From Hyphomicrobiales bacterium (GTDB taxonomy: Bacteria; Pseudomonadota; Alphaproteobacteria; Rhizobiales; Beijerinckiaceae), in the NCBI GenBank assembly GCA_947455725.1, contig CANGPL010000004.1, positions 1 through 64,000 of the forward strand: DNA of 64,000 nucleotides, written 5' to 3'. The notes below the pieces were generated by a model. That model saw nothing but the letters and a program-made list of their open reading frames with translations, did no database searches and was not told the origin of the DNA. This document shows, piece after piece, positions 9,141 to 18,636 of this stretch. Numbering within the stretch: position 1 is the first letter of the stretch; every line of letters begins with the position of its first letter. A program made the position numbers and the translations under genes.

Positions 9141-10238
9141 ATGCCAGATATTGACGCCATTGTGATTGGAGCGGGGGTCGTAGGCCTTGCCACGGCAAGC
9201 GCTATAGCGCGGTCCGGACGCTCCGTCATTGTTCTTGAAGCCGCTGAAGGCATTGGCACGGAAACCTCGTCGCGTAATTCGGAAGTGATTCATGCCGGGA
9301 TCTATTATCCGGAAGGCAGCCTTAAAGCGAAACTCTGCGTCGAGGGACGTCACGCGCTTTATGCCTGGTGTGATCGCTACAATGTCCCCTATCGTCGCTG
9401 TGGCAAACTGATCGTGGCGTCTGATGAGGCTGAACTTCAAGCCATTACCGCGCTTGAAAAAAAGGGCAAGGCCAATGGTGTTGACGATCTTGTCCTGATT
9501 TCGGGCGAAGAAGCTAAGCGGCTTGAACCAGCGCTCTCGACCATTGGCGCGCTGCTCTCGCCCTCAACCGGCATTTTAGACAGCCATGCTTTCATGCTCT
9601 CCTTGCAAGGCGATGCAGAAGCCAATGGGGCGGCTTTTGCGTTTCATACGCCCTTTTTGAAGGCGGAAGTGGGTGGCAATGCCATTTATGTTGAGGCTGG
9701 CGGCGCTGATCCTGTTCGGCTTTCGACCTCGATCTTGATCAATGCCAGCGGCTTGCACGCCTCGCGCGCGGCTGAGGCGATGGACGGGCTGCCCGCCGAA
9801 CATGTTCCAGTGACGCTTTATGCCAAGGGCAATTATTTTTCATTGCGAGGGCGCGCTCCCTTCTCGCATCTGATTTATCCCGCGCCGCATACGCATGGGC
9901 TCGGCGTGCATTTGACGCTTGATCTTGGCGGGCAGGCGCGCTTTGGACCCGACGTCGAATGGGTTGAAACGCTTGACTATGAAGTTGATCCGGCACGGTG
10001 CAACGGCTTTGACGAAGCGATCAAACGCTATTGGGCGGGCCTGCCGGAAAATGCGCTGATCGCGGCCTATTCAGGCATTCGGCCCAAAATTTCCGGCCCG
10101 CATGATCCTGCACCTGATTTTAGAATTGATGGGCCGGAAGCCCATGGCATTCCGGGCTTGGTGAATTTATTTGGCATTGAAAGTCCGGGGCTAACCTCCT
10201 CGCTTGCTATTGCTGATCTCGTTTTGAGCAAGCTTTGA
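9141..10238 (+). CDS. FAD-dependent L-2-hydroxyglutarate dehydrogenase-like oxidase
   Basis: DAO-fold flavoenzyme of the LhgO/L2HGDH group. FAD dinucleotide motif [13 protein letters not shown] at residues 7-19, the family signature [15 protein letters not shown] (around 50-64), and the C-terminal IRPKISGP and [17 protein letters not shown] blocks. 365 residues, slightly shorter than LhgO. The next gene is a D-2-hydroxyacid FAD dehydrogenase, so the two may oxidise both enantiomers of 2-hydroxyglutarate to 2-oxoglutarate. This fits the lysine-glutarate genes at the left end of the window (inference). Starts 7 bp after the VapC-like toxin gene. Confidence 0.85.
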   Translation: MPDIDAIVIGAGVVGLATASAIARSGRSVIVLEAAEGIGTETSSRNSEVIHAGIYYPEGSLKAKLCVEGRHALYAWCDRYNVPYRRCGKLIVASDEAELQAITALEKKGKANGVDDLVLISGEEAKRLEPALSTIGALLSPSTGILDSHAFMLSLQGDAEANGAAFAFHTPFLKAEVGGNAIYVEAGGADPVRLSTSILINASGLHASRAAEAMDGLPAEHVPVTLYAKGNYFSLRGRAPFSHLIYPAPHTHGLGVHLTLDLGGQARFGPDVEWVETLDYEVDPARCNGFDEAIKRYWAGLPENALIAAYSGIRPKISGPHDPAPDFRIDGPEAHGIPGLVNLFGIESPGLTSSLAIADLVLSKL

Positions 10239-10264
10239 GTAACAGCGATAAGGAGCCGCGCATC

Positions 10265-11698
10265 ATGAAAAAGGTTTCCGAAGCTGAGTTCACTTCTTTT
10301 GCGCAGCAAGCCGCTGCGATTATCGGTGCTCACCATGTGCTTTCGGGCGCTGATATGGAGCCGTTCGAAATTGATTTCTGGAAGCAATATGCCGGAAAAG
10401 CCGCTTTGGTCGTCAAACCCGGCTCGACGGCTGAAGTATCGGCGCTCGTTGCGCTTGCGGCCCGCTTAGGGATTTCAATTGTTCCGCAAGGGGGCAATAC
10501 GGGCTTGGTGAATGGCGGCATTCCGGATGGCTCGGGAAGCGAAGTTGTTCTTTCCCTGCAACGGCTAAATGCCATTCGTGCCATTGATGAGGCGGGTGAT
10601 TATATCACCGTCGAGGCAGGCGTTATTTTGGCCGATGTGCAGAAGGCAGCGGAAGCCGCTGACCGCCTCTTTCCGTTGGCACTTGGTGCGGAAGGCTCGT
10701 GCCGCATTGGCGGGAATATTGCGACGAATGCAGGCGGCGTGAATGTTCTGCGCTATGGGATGACGCGCGATCTTGTTCTGGGTCTCGAAGTCGTTTTGCC
10801 TGACGGTCAATTGCTCGACCTGTTAAAGCCCCTTCGCAAAGACAATACCGGGTATGATTTGAAGCAGCTTTTCATTGGCGCGGAAGGCACGCTTGGCATT
10901 GTCACGGCAGCAACCTTGCGCCTTGTAGCCCCTGCACGAGAGCGCGTGACGCTATGGCTGACGGTTAACCGCACCGAGGATGCGGTTTCCTTGTTCCGCC
11001 ATCTGCGCGGCGTGTTTGGCGATCTGATCTCATCCTTTGAGCTTGTGAGCTCTTATGGTGTCGAAGCCGCCTGCGCGCACCTTCCCGGCGTGCGACGCCC
11101 GGTCGATCAGCCCTACCCTTGGCATCTGCTGATTGAAATCGCGTGGACCTTTACCGATGGCCTTCGTGAACGGGCGGAAGCCGCGATCACAACGCTGTTT
11201 GAAGAAGGTCGGGTTTTAGATGGCACAATTGCCGAGAACGAGGCACAACGCCAGATGATGTGGCGTATCCGCGAGGGGCAAAGCGAGGCCACGAGTAAAA
11301 TCGGTTATGTCGTGCGCAGTGACGTGACGGTTGCCATTGCCGATATTCCGACCCTGGTGACGCGGTGTGAGGCATGGACGCCAGAATACGGCGCGGACGT
11401 CGCCCTTCTACCCTTTGGCCATATTGGCGACGGTAATTTGCACATGAATTTCGTGGTGCCGCGCGAAAAAGCCAAAGATCTATCCCCTGTTCTTTTCGAA
11501 CGCCTATTCGCCGAAGTCGATGCTTTAAAGGGATCCATTAGCGCCGAACATGGTGTTGGACGTGCCAAGCGCGATGCCATCGTCGAACGGAAACCCAAAA
11601 CAGCGATGAGGCTGATGCGTCAGCTCAAATCAATGATGGATCCGGAGGACATTATGAACCCCGGCGTGGTGGTGAGGGGTGAACCATCCGATCAATAG
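10265..11698 (+). CDS. FAD-binding D-2-hydroxyacid dehydrogenase (D-2HGDH/GlcD type)
   Basis: Vanillyl-alcohol-oxidase-fold flavoprotein of 477 residues: FAD-binding domain with VPQGGNTGLVNGGIP near residues 75-90 and AEGSCRIGGNIATNAGG, then the FAD-oxidase C domain with HIGDGNLHMNF (metal/substrate site) and EHGVGRAKRDAI near the C-terminus. D-2-hydroxyglutarate, D-lactate or glycolate are family substrates; pairing with an L-2-hydroxyglutarate-type oxidase favours 2-hydroxyglutarate. ATG 10265 follows an AAGGAG Shine-Dalgarno 10 bp upstream; a longer frame from 10235 would overlap the previous gene. Confidence 0.88.
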   Translation: MKKVSEAEFTSFAQQAAAIIGAHHVLSGADMEPFEIDFWKQYAGKAALVVKPGSTAEVSALVALAARLGISIVPQGGNTGLVNGGIPDGSGSEVVLSLQRLNAIRAIDEAGDYITVEAGVILADVQKAAEAADRLFPLALGAEGSCRIGGNIATNAGGVNVLRYGMTRDLVLGLEVVLPDGQLLDLLKPLRKDNTGYDLKQLFIGAEGTLGIVTAATLRLVAPARERVTLWLTVNRTEDAVSLFRHLRGVFGDLISSFELVSSYGVEAACAHLPGVRRPVDQPYPWHLLIEIAWTFTDGLRERAEAAITTLFEEGRVLDGTIAENEAQRQMMWRIREGQSEATSKIGYVVRSDVTVAIADIPTLVTRCEAWTPEYGADVALLPFGHIGDGNLHMNFVVPREKAKDLSPVLFERLFAEVDALKGSISAEHGVGRAKRDAIVERKPKTAMRLMRQLKSMMDPEDIMNPGVVVRGEPSDQ

Positions 11699-11790
11699 AT
11701 CATCCCATAGTGGCAATTTGCTTTTCACATACACTATGCCTAAATGCCTGAAAATCGGGCACTAACTTCTTAAAATCGGATCAATCATCA

Positions 11791-13281
11791 ATGGTTTTGC
11801 GGTATCTTCTGAGCACTCTCTTCGCCTTGGTTGGACTTGTCGTAAGTGAAATGGGAACGGCGGATGCTGCCCCACGCACGGACCTCAACATCGGCGTCCG
11901 GCTTGAGCCTCCGCATCTTGACCCTACCGCAGGTGCTGCCGCAGCGATTGGTGAAATTGGTTATGCCAATATTTTCGAAGGGCTGACGCGGATTGACCGC
12001 TCGGGAAAAGTGCAACCGGCGCTGGCTTCGAGTTGGGATATTTCGGACGATGGCAAGGTTTATACCTTCCATTTACGGACTGGCGTTCAATTTCATGACG
12101 GCTCACCTTTCAATGCCTTTATCGTAAAAGCATCGCTCGATCGGGCGCGTGGCCAGGACAGCGTTAATCCTCAAAAAGGATTGTTCGAGCCGATTGAGAC
12201 GATCAGTATTTCTGATGCCGCAACCTTGGTGGTGGCACTCAAGCGTCCTACCGGCGCTTTTCTATTCAATCTCGGATGGCCGGCAGCGGTTATCGTTGCT
12301 CCAACTTCGGCAGAGAATAATAAGATCAATCCGATTGGAACGGGCCCGTTCAAATTTTCAAACTGGATGAAAGGCTCAAGCCTCGAACTCGTTCGCAACG
12401 AAGCCTATTGGGGCACTGCCGTAAAACTTGAAAAAGTAATTTTCAAATTTGTTAGCGACCCTTCTGCTGCTTATGCGGGTCTGCTCTCGAATGATATTGA
12501 TGCGTTTCCCATTTATCCGGCGCCCGAAAATCTGGACCAGTTTCGCGCCGATAAGCGTTTCGCGGTTGTTGTCGGTAATACCGAAGGAAAGACTATTCTT
12601 GCGATTAATAATGGCAAAAAGCCGTTTGACGATCTACGCGTGAGACAGGCGCTTGCTTATGCGGTTGATCGGAAAGCTATTATCGATGGTGCAATGTTCG
12701 GCATCGGCCAGCCGATTGGTTCGCATTATGCGCCAACCGATCCCGGCTATATCGATCTGACCGGCCAATATGCCTATGATCCTTATCACTCGAAAGCGCT
12801 GTTGCGCGAAGCGGGCGTTAGCGATCTCAAATTGCGCTTGGTGCTGCCGCCGCCAGAATATGCCCGCCGTGGCGGTGAGATTATCGCGCAGCAATTGAAG
12901 GCCATTGGCGTGAGCGTTGAGATTGTACCCGTCGAATGGGCGCAGTGGCTTTCGGACGTCTTCAAAGCCAAGAATTATGATCTGACCATCATCTCGCATG
13001 TCGAGCCGATGGATCTCGATATTTATGCGCGCGATGATTATTATTTCGACTATCACAGCGATGCCTATAAAGCTGTGATCACAGAATTGGCGGCAACGAG
13101 TGATGAAACCAAGCGGCTTGAATTGATCGGTAAAGCGCAAAAGATTTTGGCGGATGATTGCGTCAATGTGTTTCTCTTTCTTCTGCCAAAGAGTGGCGTG
13201 TGGAACGCTAAACTCAAAGGGCTATGGGAGAACGCGCCGATACCCGTCAATGATCTGACTCAGGTTGAGTGGACCGAGTAA
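11791..13281 (+). CDS. Family 5 ABC-transporter substrate-binding protein (orphan)
   Basis: 496-residue periplasmic solute-binding protein of the peptide/nickel/opine family (SBP_bac_5). An N-terminal signal peptide is visible (hydrophobic LLSTLFALVGLVVSE ending near ADAAPRT), then LEPPHLDPTAG, the lobe motif IFEGLTRID, LRTGVQFHDGSPF and INPIGTGPFKF. No permease or ATPase gene is next to it; the downstream gene, 5 bp after the stop, encodes an agmatinase. It may deliver an arginine-, agmatine- or peptide-like substrate to a transporter coded elsewhere (inference). Confidence 0.9.
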   Translation: MVLRYLLSTLFALVGLVVSEMGTADAAPRTDLNIGVRLEPPHLDPTAGAAAAIGEIGYANIFEGLTRIDRSGKVQPALASSWDISDDGKVYTFHLRTGVQFHDGSPFNAFIVKASLDRARGQDSVNPQKGLFEPIETISISDAATLVVALKRPTGAFLFNLGWPAAVIVAPTSAENNKINPIGTGPFKFSNWMKGSSLELVRNEAYWGTAVKLEKVIFKFVSDPSAAYAGLLSNDIDAFPIYPAPENLDQFRADKRFAVVVGNTEGKTILAINNGKKPFDDLRVRQALAYAVDRKAIIDGAMFGIGQPIGSHYAPTDPGYIDLTGQYAYDPYHSKALLREAGVSDLKLRLVLPPPEYARRGGEIIAQQLKAIGVSVEIVPVEWAQWLSDVFKAKNYDLTIISHVEPMDLDIYARDDYYFDYHSDAYKAVITELAATSDETKRLELIGKAQKILADDCVNVFLFLLPKSGVWNAKLKGLWENAPIPVNDLTQVEWTE

Positions 13282-13286
13282 TTGAT

Positions 13287-14240
13287 ATGTCGGATTCTGA
13301 ACACGTCTATGTAACCGACCACGCCTTTCGGGGTAACGTTCTGGGCGGTGCGGTAGAGCCTACCTTCTCCGGTGCGTTATCCTTTATGCGTCGCCGCTAT
13401 TCACGCGACCTTAAAGGCATTGATGCGGTTGTCTGGGGTGTGCCTTTTGACTGCGCGACGTCAAACCGTCCGGGTGCCCGTTTTGGCGCGCAAGCCATTC
13501 GTCGGGCTTCTGCGATTTTTGACGGCGATCCACAATATCCGTCGGGTAAAGATCCGTTCGAAACCTTGGCGGTGATTGATTGGGGGGATTGCGCCATCAA
13601 TCATGCGCGGCTTGATCTTGTGCCCGGTGCTATTGAGACGGAGGCTAAGTCGATCATCGCATCGGGGGCTTATCTGATCACGATGGGCGGCGATCATTTT
13701 ATTACGCTGCCATTGCTACGCGCGCATGTTGCCAAATATGGGCCACTGGCTTTGGTGCAATATGATGCCCATCAAGATACGTGGCATGATGACGGGATCG
13801 CCCTCTCGCACGGTAATTTTGTGACGCGGGCGGTGAAAGAAGGACTTATTGACCCGTCGCGCTCGATCCAGATCGGCATTCGAACCATCGCGCCAGAAAC
13901 CTGTGGTATTGAGATTATCGACGCCTATACGGCGATTGAGTTGGGTGCCAAAGGCATTGCTGACGCTATTCACCGCCGCGTGGGTAACGCACTTGCCTAT
14001 CTGACCGTCGATATCGATGTGCTTGATCCTGCTTATGCGCCGGGTACCGGCACGCCTGTTTCAGGTGGCCTAAGCTCGGCGCAAGTGCTGATGAGTATCG
14101 ACAAGATTTCAACGCTCAATTGGCGCGGAATGGATGTTGTCGAACTGGCGCCCGCGTATGATCATGCTGATATTACCGCGATTGCGGCATCAACCGTCAT
14201 CCAACACCATATTCAGGGACTGGCGGCTAAGAAGGTTTAA
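13287..14240 (+). CDS. Agmatinase / ureohydrolase-family protein
   Basis: Mn-dependent ureohydrolase of 317 residues, probably hydrolysing agmatine to putrescine and urea. All metal-ligand motifs are present: TMGGDHFITLP, YDAHQDTWHD and TVDIDVLDPAYAPGTGTP. The starting residues MSDSEHVYVTDHAF fit ATG 13287; a GTG 18 bp upstream would overlap the binding-protein gene. It lies among putrescine-degradation genes, which supports agmatinase, although guanidinobutyrase and guanidinopropionase belong to the same family and cannot be excluded. Confidence 0.87.
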   Translation: MSDSEHVYVTDHAFRGNVLGGAVEPTFSGALSFMRRRYSRDLKGIDAVVWGVPFDCATSNRPGARFGAQAIRRASAIFDGDPQYPSGKDPFETLAVIDWGDCAINHARLDLVPGAIETEAKSIIASGAYLITMGGDHFITLPLLRAHVAKYGPLALVQYDAHQDTWHDDGIALSHGNFVTRAVKEGLIDPSRSIQIGIRTIAPETCGIEIIDAYTAIELGAKGIADAIHRRVGNALAYLTVDIDVLDPAYAPGTGTPVSGGLSSAQVLMSIDKISTLNWRGMDVVELAPAYDHADITAIAASTVIQHHIQGLAAKKV

Positions 14241-14248
14241 ATTTTCAC

Positions 14249-15529
14249 CTAAAGCCGGTCGCGCAAAGCATACCATGTCATCGCGAGCACCATTGAAGGG
14301 TAGCGCAGAAGCTTACCACCCGGAAATGCTGGTGCGGGAAGGCGCGCGAAGACATCGAAGCGCTCTTGCTCGCCTGAAATAGCTTCAGCCAATAGTTTTC
14401 CAGCCATTGTTGCGGTGCCGATTCCCTGCCCGGAATAGCCGCCGGAGGTATAGAGCCCCGGTCGCAAGCGCCGCATGAAGGGTAGCCGCTTCACAGTAAC
14501 GGCTAACGTGCCGCCCCAGCCATACTCAATGCGCACATCGGAGAGTTGCGGATAGAGCTTTAGTAGATGCTTCCGAACAAAACCTTTAATGTCTGCGGGG
14601 AAATGACGCCCATAGGTTTCGCCACCACCAAAAATCATGCGGTTGTCGGCAGATAACCGCCAGTAATAGACAACAAAGCGCGAATCCGCCGCGGCCTCGC
14701 GTCCCGGTATTAATGCCTTGGCTCGTTCGCCTAAGGGTTCGGTTGCAAGGATAAAATTATGAAGCGGCATCACGCGCGCTTCTGTCGTTGGATCAAGCCC
14801 GTGCATATATCCGTTACAAGCGAGAATGACCGTATCCGCAGTAATTGTTCCGGTGGCGGTTTCAACCCGCTGTTTTTTACCGTCAATCATCCGAAGGGCG
14901 CGCGTGCCTTCGTAAAGTTTAGCGCCGGCATTCTTCGCGGCTTTTGCCAAGCCTAGCGCATAATTTAACGGATGCAGGTGCCCGGCTGATTGTTCTCGCC
15001 AGCCGCCATAATAAACCGACGTTCCAAGCCGTGCGGCAATCTCATCTTTCGATAAAACGGTGATGTCCTCAACGCCATATCCATTCTGCAGCAAATCGAT
15101 TTCGTGCTGCATTTCGTCAATATAGCGCTCCTTGTGAATGGCGTGGATCAAGCCATCCTGCCAATCACACGGAATGTGATGTTTGCTGATTAAGGTTTTC
15201 ACCAAGGCTTTGGCTTCTTCGCCTAAATCAAAAAGGCGATGCGCCTCGGCTTTTCCGAACCAGCTTTCGAGCGTTGATTGTTCACGCCGTTGTGCAGAAT
15301 GAAGCTGCCCACCGTTTCGACCTGAAGCGCCCCAACCTAAGCGATTGGCTTCAATCAGAATGACAGAACGCCCACGCTCGGCGAGATGCAGTGCAGCGGA
15401 AAGCCCCGTATAGCCACCACCAATGATGCAAATATCAGCCGTCGCATCACCATCAAGCGCGGGAAAAGATTCAAACCCCTTCGCGGTCGCGGCATAATAG
15501 GATGGCGCATGGTTTTCCGGATGGGACAT
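14249..15529 (-). CDS. puuB: Gamma-glutamylputrescine oxidase-like FAD oxidoreductase
   Basis: DAO-family flavoenzyme (426 residues) that oxidises gamma-glutamylputrescine to gamma-glutamyl-aminobutyraldehyde. FAD motif DICIIGGGYTGLSAALHLAERG near residue 30 (quoted in part: IIGGGYTGLSAA), and GWGASGRNGGQLHSAQR, the ordering typical of PuuB/OrdL. GGYSGQGIGTATMAGK lies near the C-terminus. It is the last gene of a minus-strand set puuA-aminotransferase-puuB with a 4-bp gap to the aminotransferase gene. The convergent agmatinase gene ends 8 bp away. Confidence 0.9.
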   Translation of the reverse strand: MSHPENHAPSYYAATAKGFESFPALDGDATADICIIGGGYTGLSAALHLAERGRSVILIEANRLGWGASGRNGGQLHSAQRREQSTLESWFGKAEAHRLFDLGEEAKALVKTLISKHHIPCDWQDGLIHAIHKERYIDEMQHEIDLLQNGYGVEDITVLSKDEIAARLGTSVYYGGWREQSAGHLHPLNYALGLAKAAKNAGAKLYEGTRALRMIDGKKQRVETATGTITADTVILACNGYMHGLDPTTEARVMPLHNFILATEPLGERAKALIPGREAAADSRFVVYYWRLSADNRMIFGGGETYGRHFPADIKGFVRKHLLKLYPQLSDVRIEYGWGGTLAVTVKRLPFMRRLRPGLYTSGGYSGQGIGTATMAGKLLAEAISGEQERFDVFARLPAPAFPGGKLLRYPSMVLAMTWYALRDRL

Positions 15530-15533
15530 GCTG

Positions 15534-16925
15534 TTAGTGAACCCTGCCGTCCTTTTTCAACGCCATATAGGTTTCGTCCAATGTCTTTGTCGCGCGCTTG
15601 ATCAATTCGTCCGCTTCAGCATGGGAGATCACGAGCGGTGGCGATATAATCATGCTGTCGCGCGTGGCTCGCATCACGAGCCCATTGCTGAAGGAAATAT
15701 CGCGGCAAAGCGTACCAACATCGCCCGTATTTGCGAATTTTTCCGTGCGCGACGGCTTATTGGGCACGAGTTCCAACGCACCGATCAGCCCCACCATGCG
15801 TGCTTCGCCAACAAGCGGATGGTCGCCAAGCGCTAACCACTGCTTTTGAAAATAGGGGCCAATATCATTGGCAACGCGTTCGACTAGACCTTGATCCTCG
15901 ATGATCTTGAGATTGGCCAAAGCCGCAGCCGCGCAGGTTGGATGGCCGGAATAGGTATAGCCGTGATAAAATTCGTCGCCGACACCAATCACCACATCAG
16001 CGACGCGATCCGACACCATGACGCCACCCATCGGCAAATAGCCAGAAGTGAGGCCTTTTGCGATCGACATGAGATCGGGCTTGATGCCGTAATAGTCCGA
16101 ACCAAACCAACGACCCGTGCGCCCGAAGCCGCAAATGACTTCATCCGCAACCAGCAAGATGTCATATTTTTCACAAATGCGTTTGATTTCCGGCCAATAG
16201 GTTTCGGGCGGAATGATCACACCACCCGCACCTTGAATGGGTTCAGCGATAAAGGCCGCGACACGATTCTCGCCAAGCTCTTCGATTTTCTTTTCTAACT
16301 GTTGCGCCGCCCAAATACCAAAATCAACGGGCGTCATATCGCCGCCTTCGCCGAACCAATAGGGTTGGGGAATATGCACAATACCCGGAATAGGCATGCC
16401 GCCTTGGCTATGCATCGGCTTCATACCACCGAGCGATGCGCCTGCCATGGTCGAGCCGTGATAGGCGTTGTGACGCGCGATAATCATATCCTTTGCAGGC
16501 TTGCCCTTGAGCGCCCAATAATGCCGCACCAGTCGAACCACCGTATCATTGGCTTCTGATCCCGAGCCGCAGAAAAAGACGTGATTGACATGGGCTGGCG
16601 CAAGCGTTGCGAGTTTTTCTGCTAAACGAATGGCCGGTGCATTGGTGGTTTTAAAAAAGGAATTATAGAAAGCTAATTCCTTCATTTGTTCGTGAACCGC
16701 ATCTGCAATTGCTGTTTGGCCATGCCCTACATTGGTGCACCAAAGCCCCGCCATGCCATCGAGGTAACGGTTACCATCGGAATCTTCGATCCAAACACCC
16801 TCACCGCGCACCATGACGCGGCTACCTTCCGCAGCAAGCGCCTTAAAATCGGTAAAGGGATGCAGATAATGGCGTGCATCTGCCGCGCGTAATTCAGCCG
16901 TTGGATAGAGATTGGATGAAGCCAT
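15534..16925 (-). CDS. Class III aminotransferase, putrescine-pyruvate (SpuC) type
   Basis: PLP-dependent omega-aminotransferase of about 463 residues. PLP-site elements: GSGSEANDT, NAYHGSTMAGASLGG, LLVADEVICGFGRTG (Asp) and SIAKGLTSGYLPMGG with the Schiff-base Lys. In the polyamine context it would move the amino group of putrescine or a relative to pyruvate, as SpuC does. ATG 16925 has CAGGA upstream; an alternative ATG 16955 overlaps the puuA stop codon as TAATG, which would couple translation. Finding an SpuC-type enzyme inside a puuA-puuB operon mixes two known putrescine routes. Beta-alanine-pyruvate aminotransferase is an alternative. Confidence 0.88.
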   Translation of the reverse strand: MASSNLYPTAELRAADARHYLHPFTDFKALAAEGSRVMVRGEGVWIEDSDGNRYLDGMAGLWCTNVGHGQTAIADAVHEQMKELAFYNSFFKTTNAPAIRLAEKLATLAPAHVNHVFFCGSGSEANDTVVRLVRHYWALKGKPAKDMIIARHNAYHGSTMAGASLGGMKPMHSQGGMPIPGIVHIPQPYWFGEGGDMTPVDFGIWAAQQLEKKIEELGENRVAAFIAEPIQGAGGVIIPPETYWPEIKRICEKYDILLVADEVICGFGRTGRWFGSDYYGIKPDLMSIAKGLTSGYLPMGGVMVSDRVADVVIGVGDEFYHGYTYSGHPTCAAAALANLKIIEDQGLVERVANDIGPYFQKQWLALGDHPLVGEARMVGLIGALELVPNKPSRTEKFANTGDVGTLCRDISFSNGLVMRATRDSMIISPPLVISHAEADELIKRATKTLDETYMALKKDGRVH

Positions 16926-16954
16926 GATGGGTCCTGAGGTTGATCGGTCAAACA

Positions 16955-18343
16955 TTAAACATTCAAGAGCAGATATTCCCGCTCCCATGGGCTGATGACG
17001 CCCATATAGGTTTCAAATTCGGCGCGCTTGATGGCGCCATAGGTTGCAACAAAACCTTTACCGAAAATATCGGCAAGTTCTTCGCAATCTTCAAACAATT
17101 GCACCGCCTCCAATAAGCCACGCGGCAAGCCAAAGGGCAGCTCATAGGCCGAACCTTCAATCGGCTCCGATGGCGTAAGACCTTCCGTCATGCCTAAATA
17201 CCCACAAGCGAGCGATGCCGCGATAGCGAGATAGGGATTAGCATCCGATGATGGAATACGATTTTCAACGCGGCGTGCTTCTGGTCCCGAATTCGGAACG
17301 CGTAAGCCCACGGTACGGTTATCATAGCCCCAATGGACATTGATGGGAGCCACCGACTTACGCACCAAACGCCGATAGGAATTCACATAAGGCGCCATAA
17401 TGCACATCACATGCGGCAAATAGCGCTGCTGGCCTGCGATGAAGGAAAAGAATTCAGAAGTCGGTTTGCCATCCTTATCCGAAAAGATGTTTTTGCCCGT
17501 CTTCGTATCCACAATCGACTGATGAATATGCATGGCGGAGCCGGGCTCGTTGGCAATCGGCTTGGCCATGAAAGTGGCATACATATTGTGCTTAAGCGCC
17601 GCCTCGCGAATGGTTCGTTTAAAGAGGAACACTTGATCAGCCAGCGCCAAAGGATCGCCATGGCGTAAATTGATTTCCATCTGCGCCGCGCCCTCTTCAT
17701 GGATCAACGTATCGATCTCAAGGCCTTGGGCTTCTGAAAAATCGTAGATGTCATCAAACAAATCATCGAACTCGTTCACCGCCGCCATGGAGTAGGATTG
17801 ACGCCCCGTCTCTGCGCGGCCTGAGCGACCGACCGGCGGCTTGAGCGGATAATCAGGGTCTTGATTGCGTTCGACAAAATAGAACTCAAGCTCCGGCGCG
17901 ACCGTCGCTTGCCAGCCTTTATGGCGATAAAGATCGATGATGCGCCGCAGCAATTGTCGGGGTGCGATTTCGACCGGACGGCCATCTTGCTGAAACGCGT
18001 CATGGATGACTTGCGCCGTGGGGTCGGATGACCAAGGGACAACCGAAAGCGTTGAAAAATCAGGCTCGAGGTGAATATCCCCGTCGGCCGCGTCATAGGG
18101 GAATTCTTCGTCATCCGAAGGATAATCCCCGGTAATGGTTTGCAGGAAAATCGAACCGGGCAAGGACATGCGTGGTGCGTCGACAAATTTGGCCGTCGGC
18201 ATCATTTTGCCGCGAGCAACACCCGCCATATCCGGAACGATGCATTCAATATCTTCTAATCCCCGCGCCTCAAGCCATTGCGAGGCTGTCGCCATATTTT
18301 GGGCACCTCGGACGGGAGATTTCGAAACTTTTTTCTTCGCCAT
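16955..18343 (-). CDS. puuA: Gamma-glutamylputrescine synthetase (glutamine-synthetase family)
   Basis: 462-residue GS-fold ligase that joins glutamate to putrescine using ATP. GS elements: APELEFYFVERNQDPD, EEGAAQMEINLRHGDPL, the HIHQSI active-site strand and VRKSVAPINVHWGYDNRTVGLRVP. The N-terminal domain with ECIVPDMAGVARGKMMP is that of PuuA-like rather than nitrogen-assimilation GS. It starts the minus-strand unit puuA-spuC-like-puuB, divergent from the potF gene over a 293-bp intergenic region that should hold both promoters. A second GS-like gene occurs at 23165. Confidence 0.9.
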   Translation of the reverse strand: MAKKKVSKSPVRGAQNMATASQWLEARGLEDIECIVPDMAGVARGKMMPTAKFVDAPRMSLPGSIFLQTITGDYPSDDEEFPYDAADGDIHLEPDFSTLSVVPWSSDPTAQVIHDAFQQDGRPVEIAPRQLLRRIIDLYRHKGWQATVAPELEFYFVERNQDPDYPLKPPVGRSGRAETGRQSYSMAAVNEFDDLFDDIYDFSEAQGLEIDTLIHEEGAAQMEINLRHGDPLALADQVFLFKRTIREAALKHNMYATFMAKPIANEPGSAMHIHQSIVDTKTGKNIFSDKDGKPTSEFFSFIAGQQRYLPHVMCIMAPYVNSYRRLVRKSVAPINVHWGYDNRTVGLRVPNSGPEARRVENRIPSSDANPYLAIAASLACGYLGMTEGLTPSEPIEGSAYELPFGLPRGLLEAVQLFEDCEELADIFGKGFVATYGAIKRAEFETYMGVISPWEREYLLLNV

Positions 18344-18636
18344 GATCTATTCCAAAACAATTCTTTAGCGCGGCTTATAGGGCCAACATAGGACAGATAA
18401 ACCAGTTCTTGGCCCAAATCGCCGCTCAATTGAGCCTAGTATGACAGGTTTCGTACTTTGGCACAGCCCTAGCCGCGCGGGAATCCCGTAGCTGGCTAAA
18501 AGTCTGCCCCCAAATACCTAAGCCCGAGGGCTTTTCAGATAGGGCTATCCTGTTTTAACACTTAAGGTGACGCTGGTGAACGGCAGAACGTCATCGGCGA
18601 TAATCTTCGGCCCGAGGTCGACTACGGAGTATTCGG

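Noticed and set aside
18344-18636. Short palindromes (GGGAATCCC, GCCCGAGGGC) between puuA and potF
   Set aside because: Too short to call operators; the region probably holds divergent promoters, but no specific site is supported.
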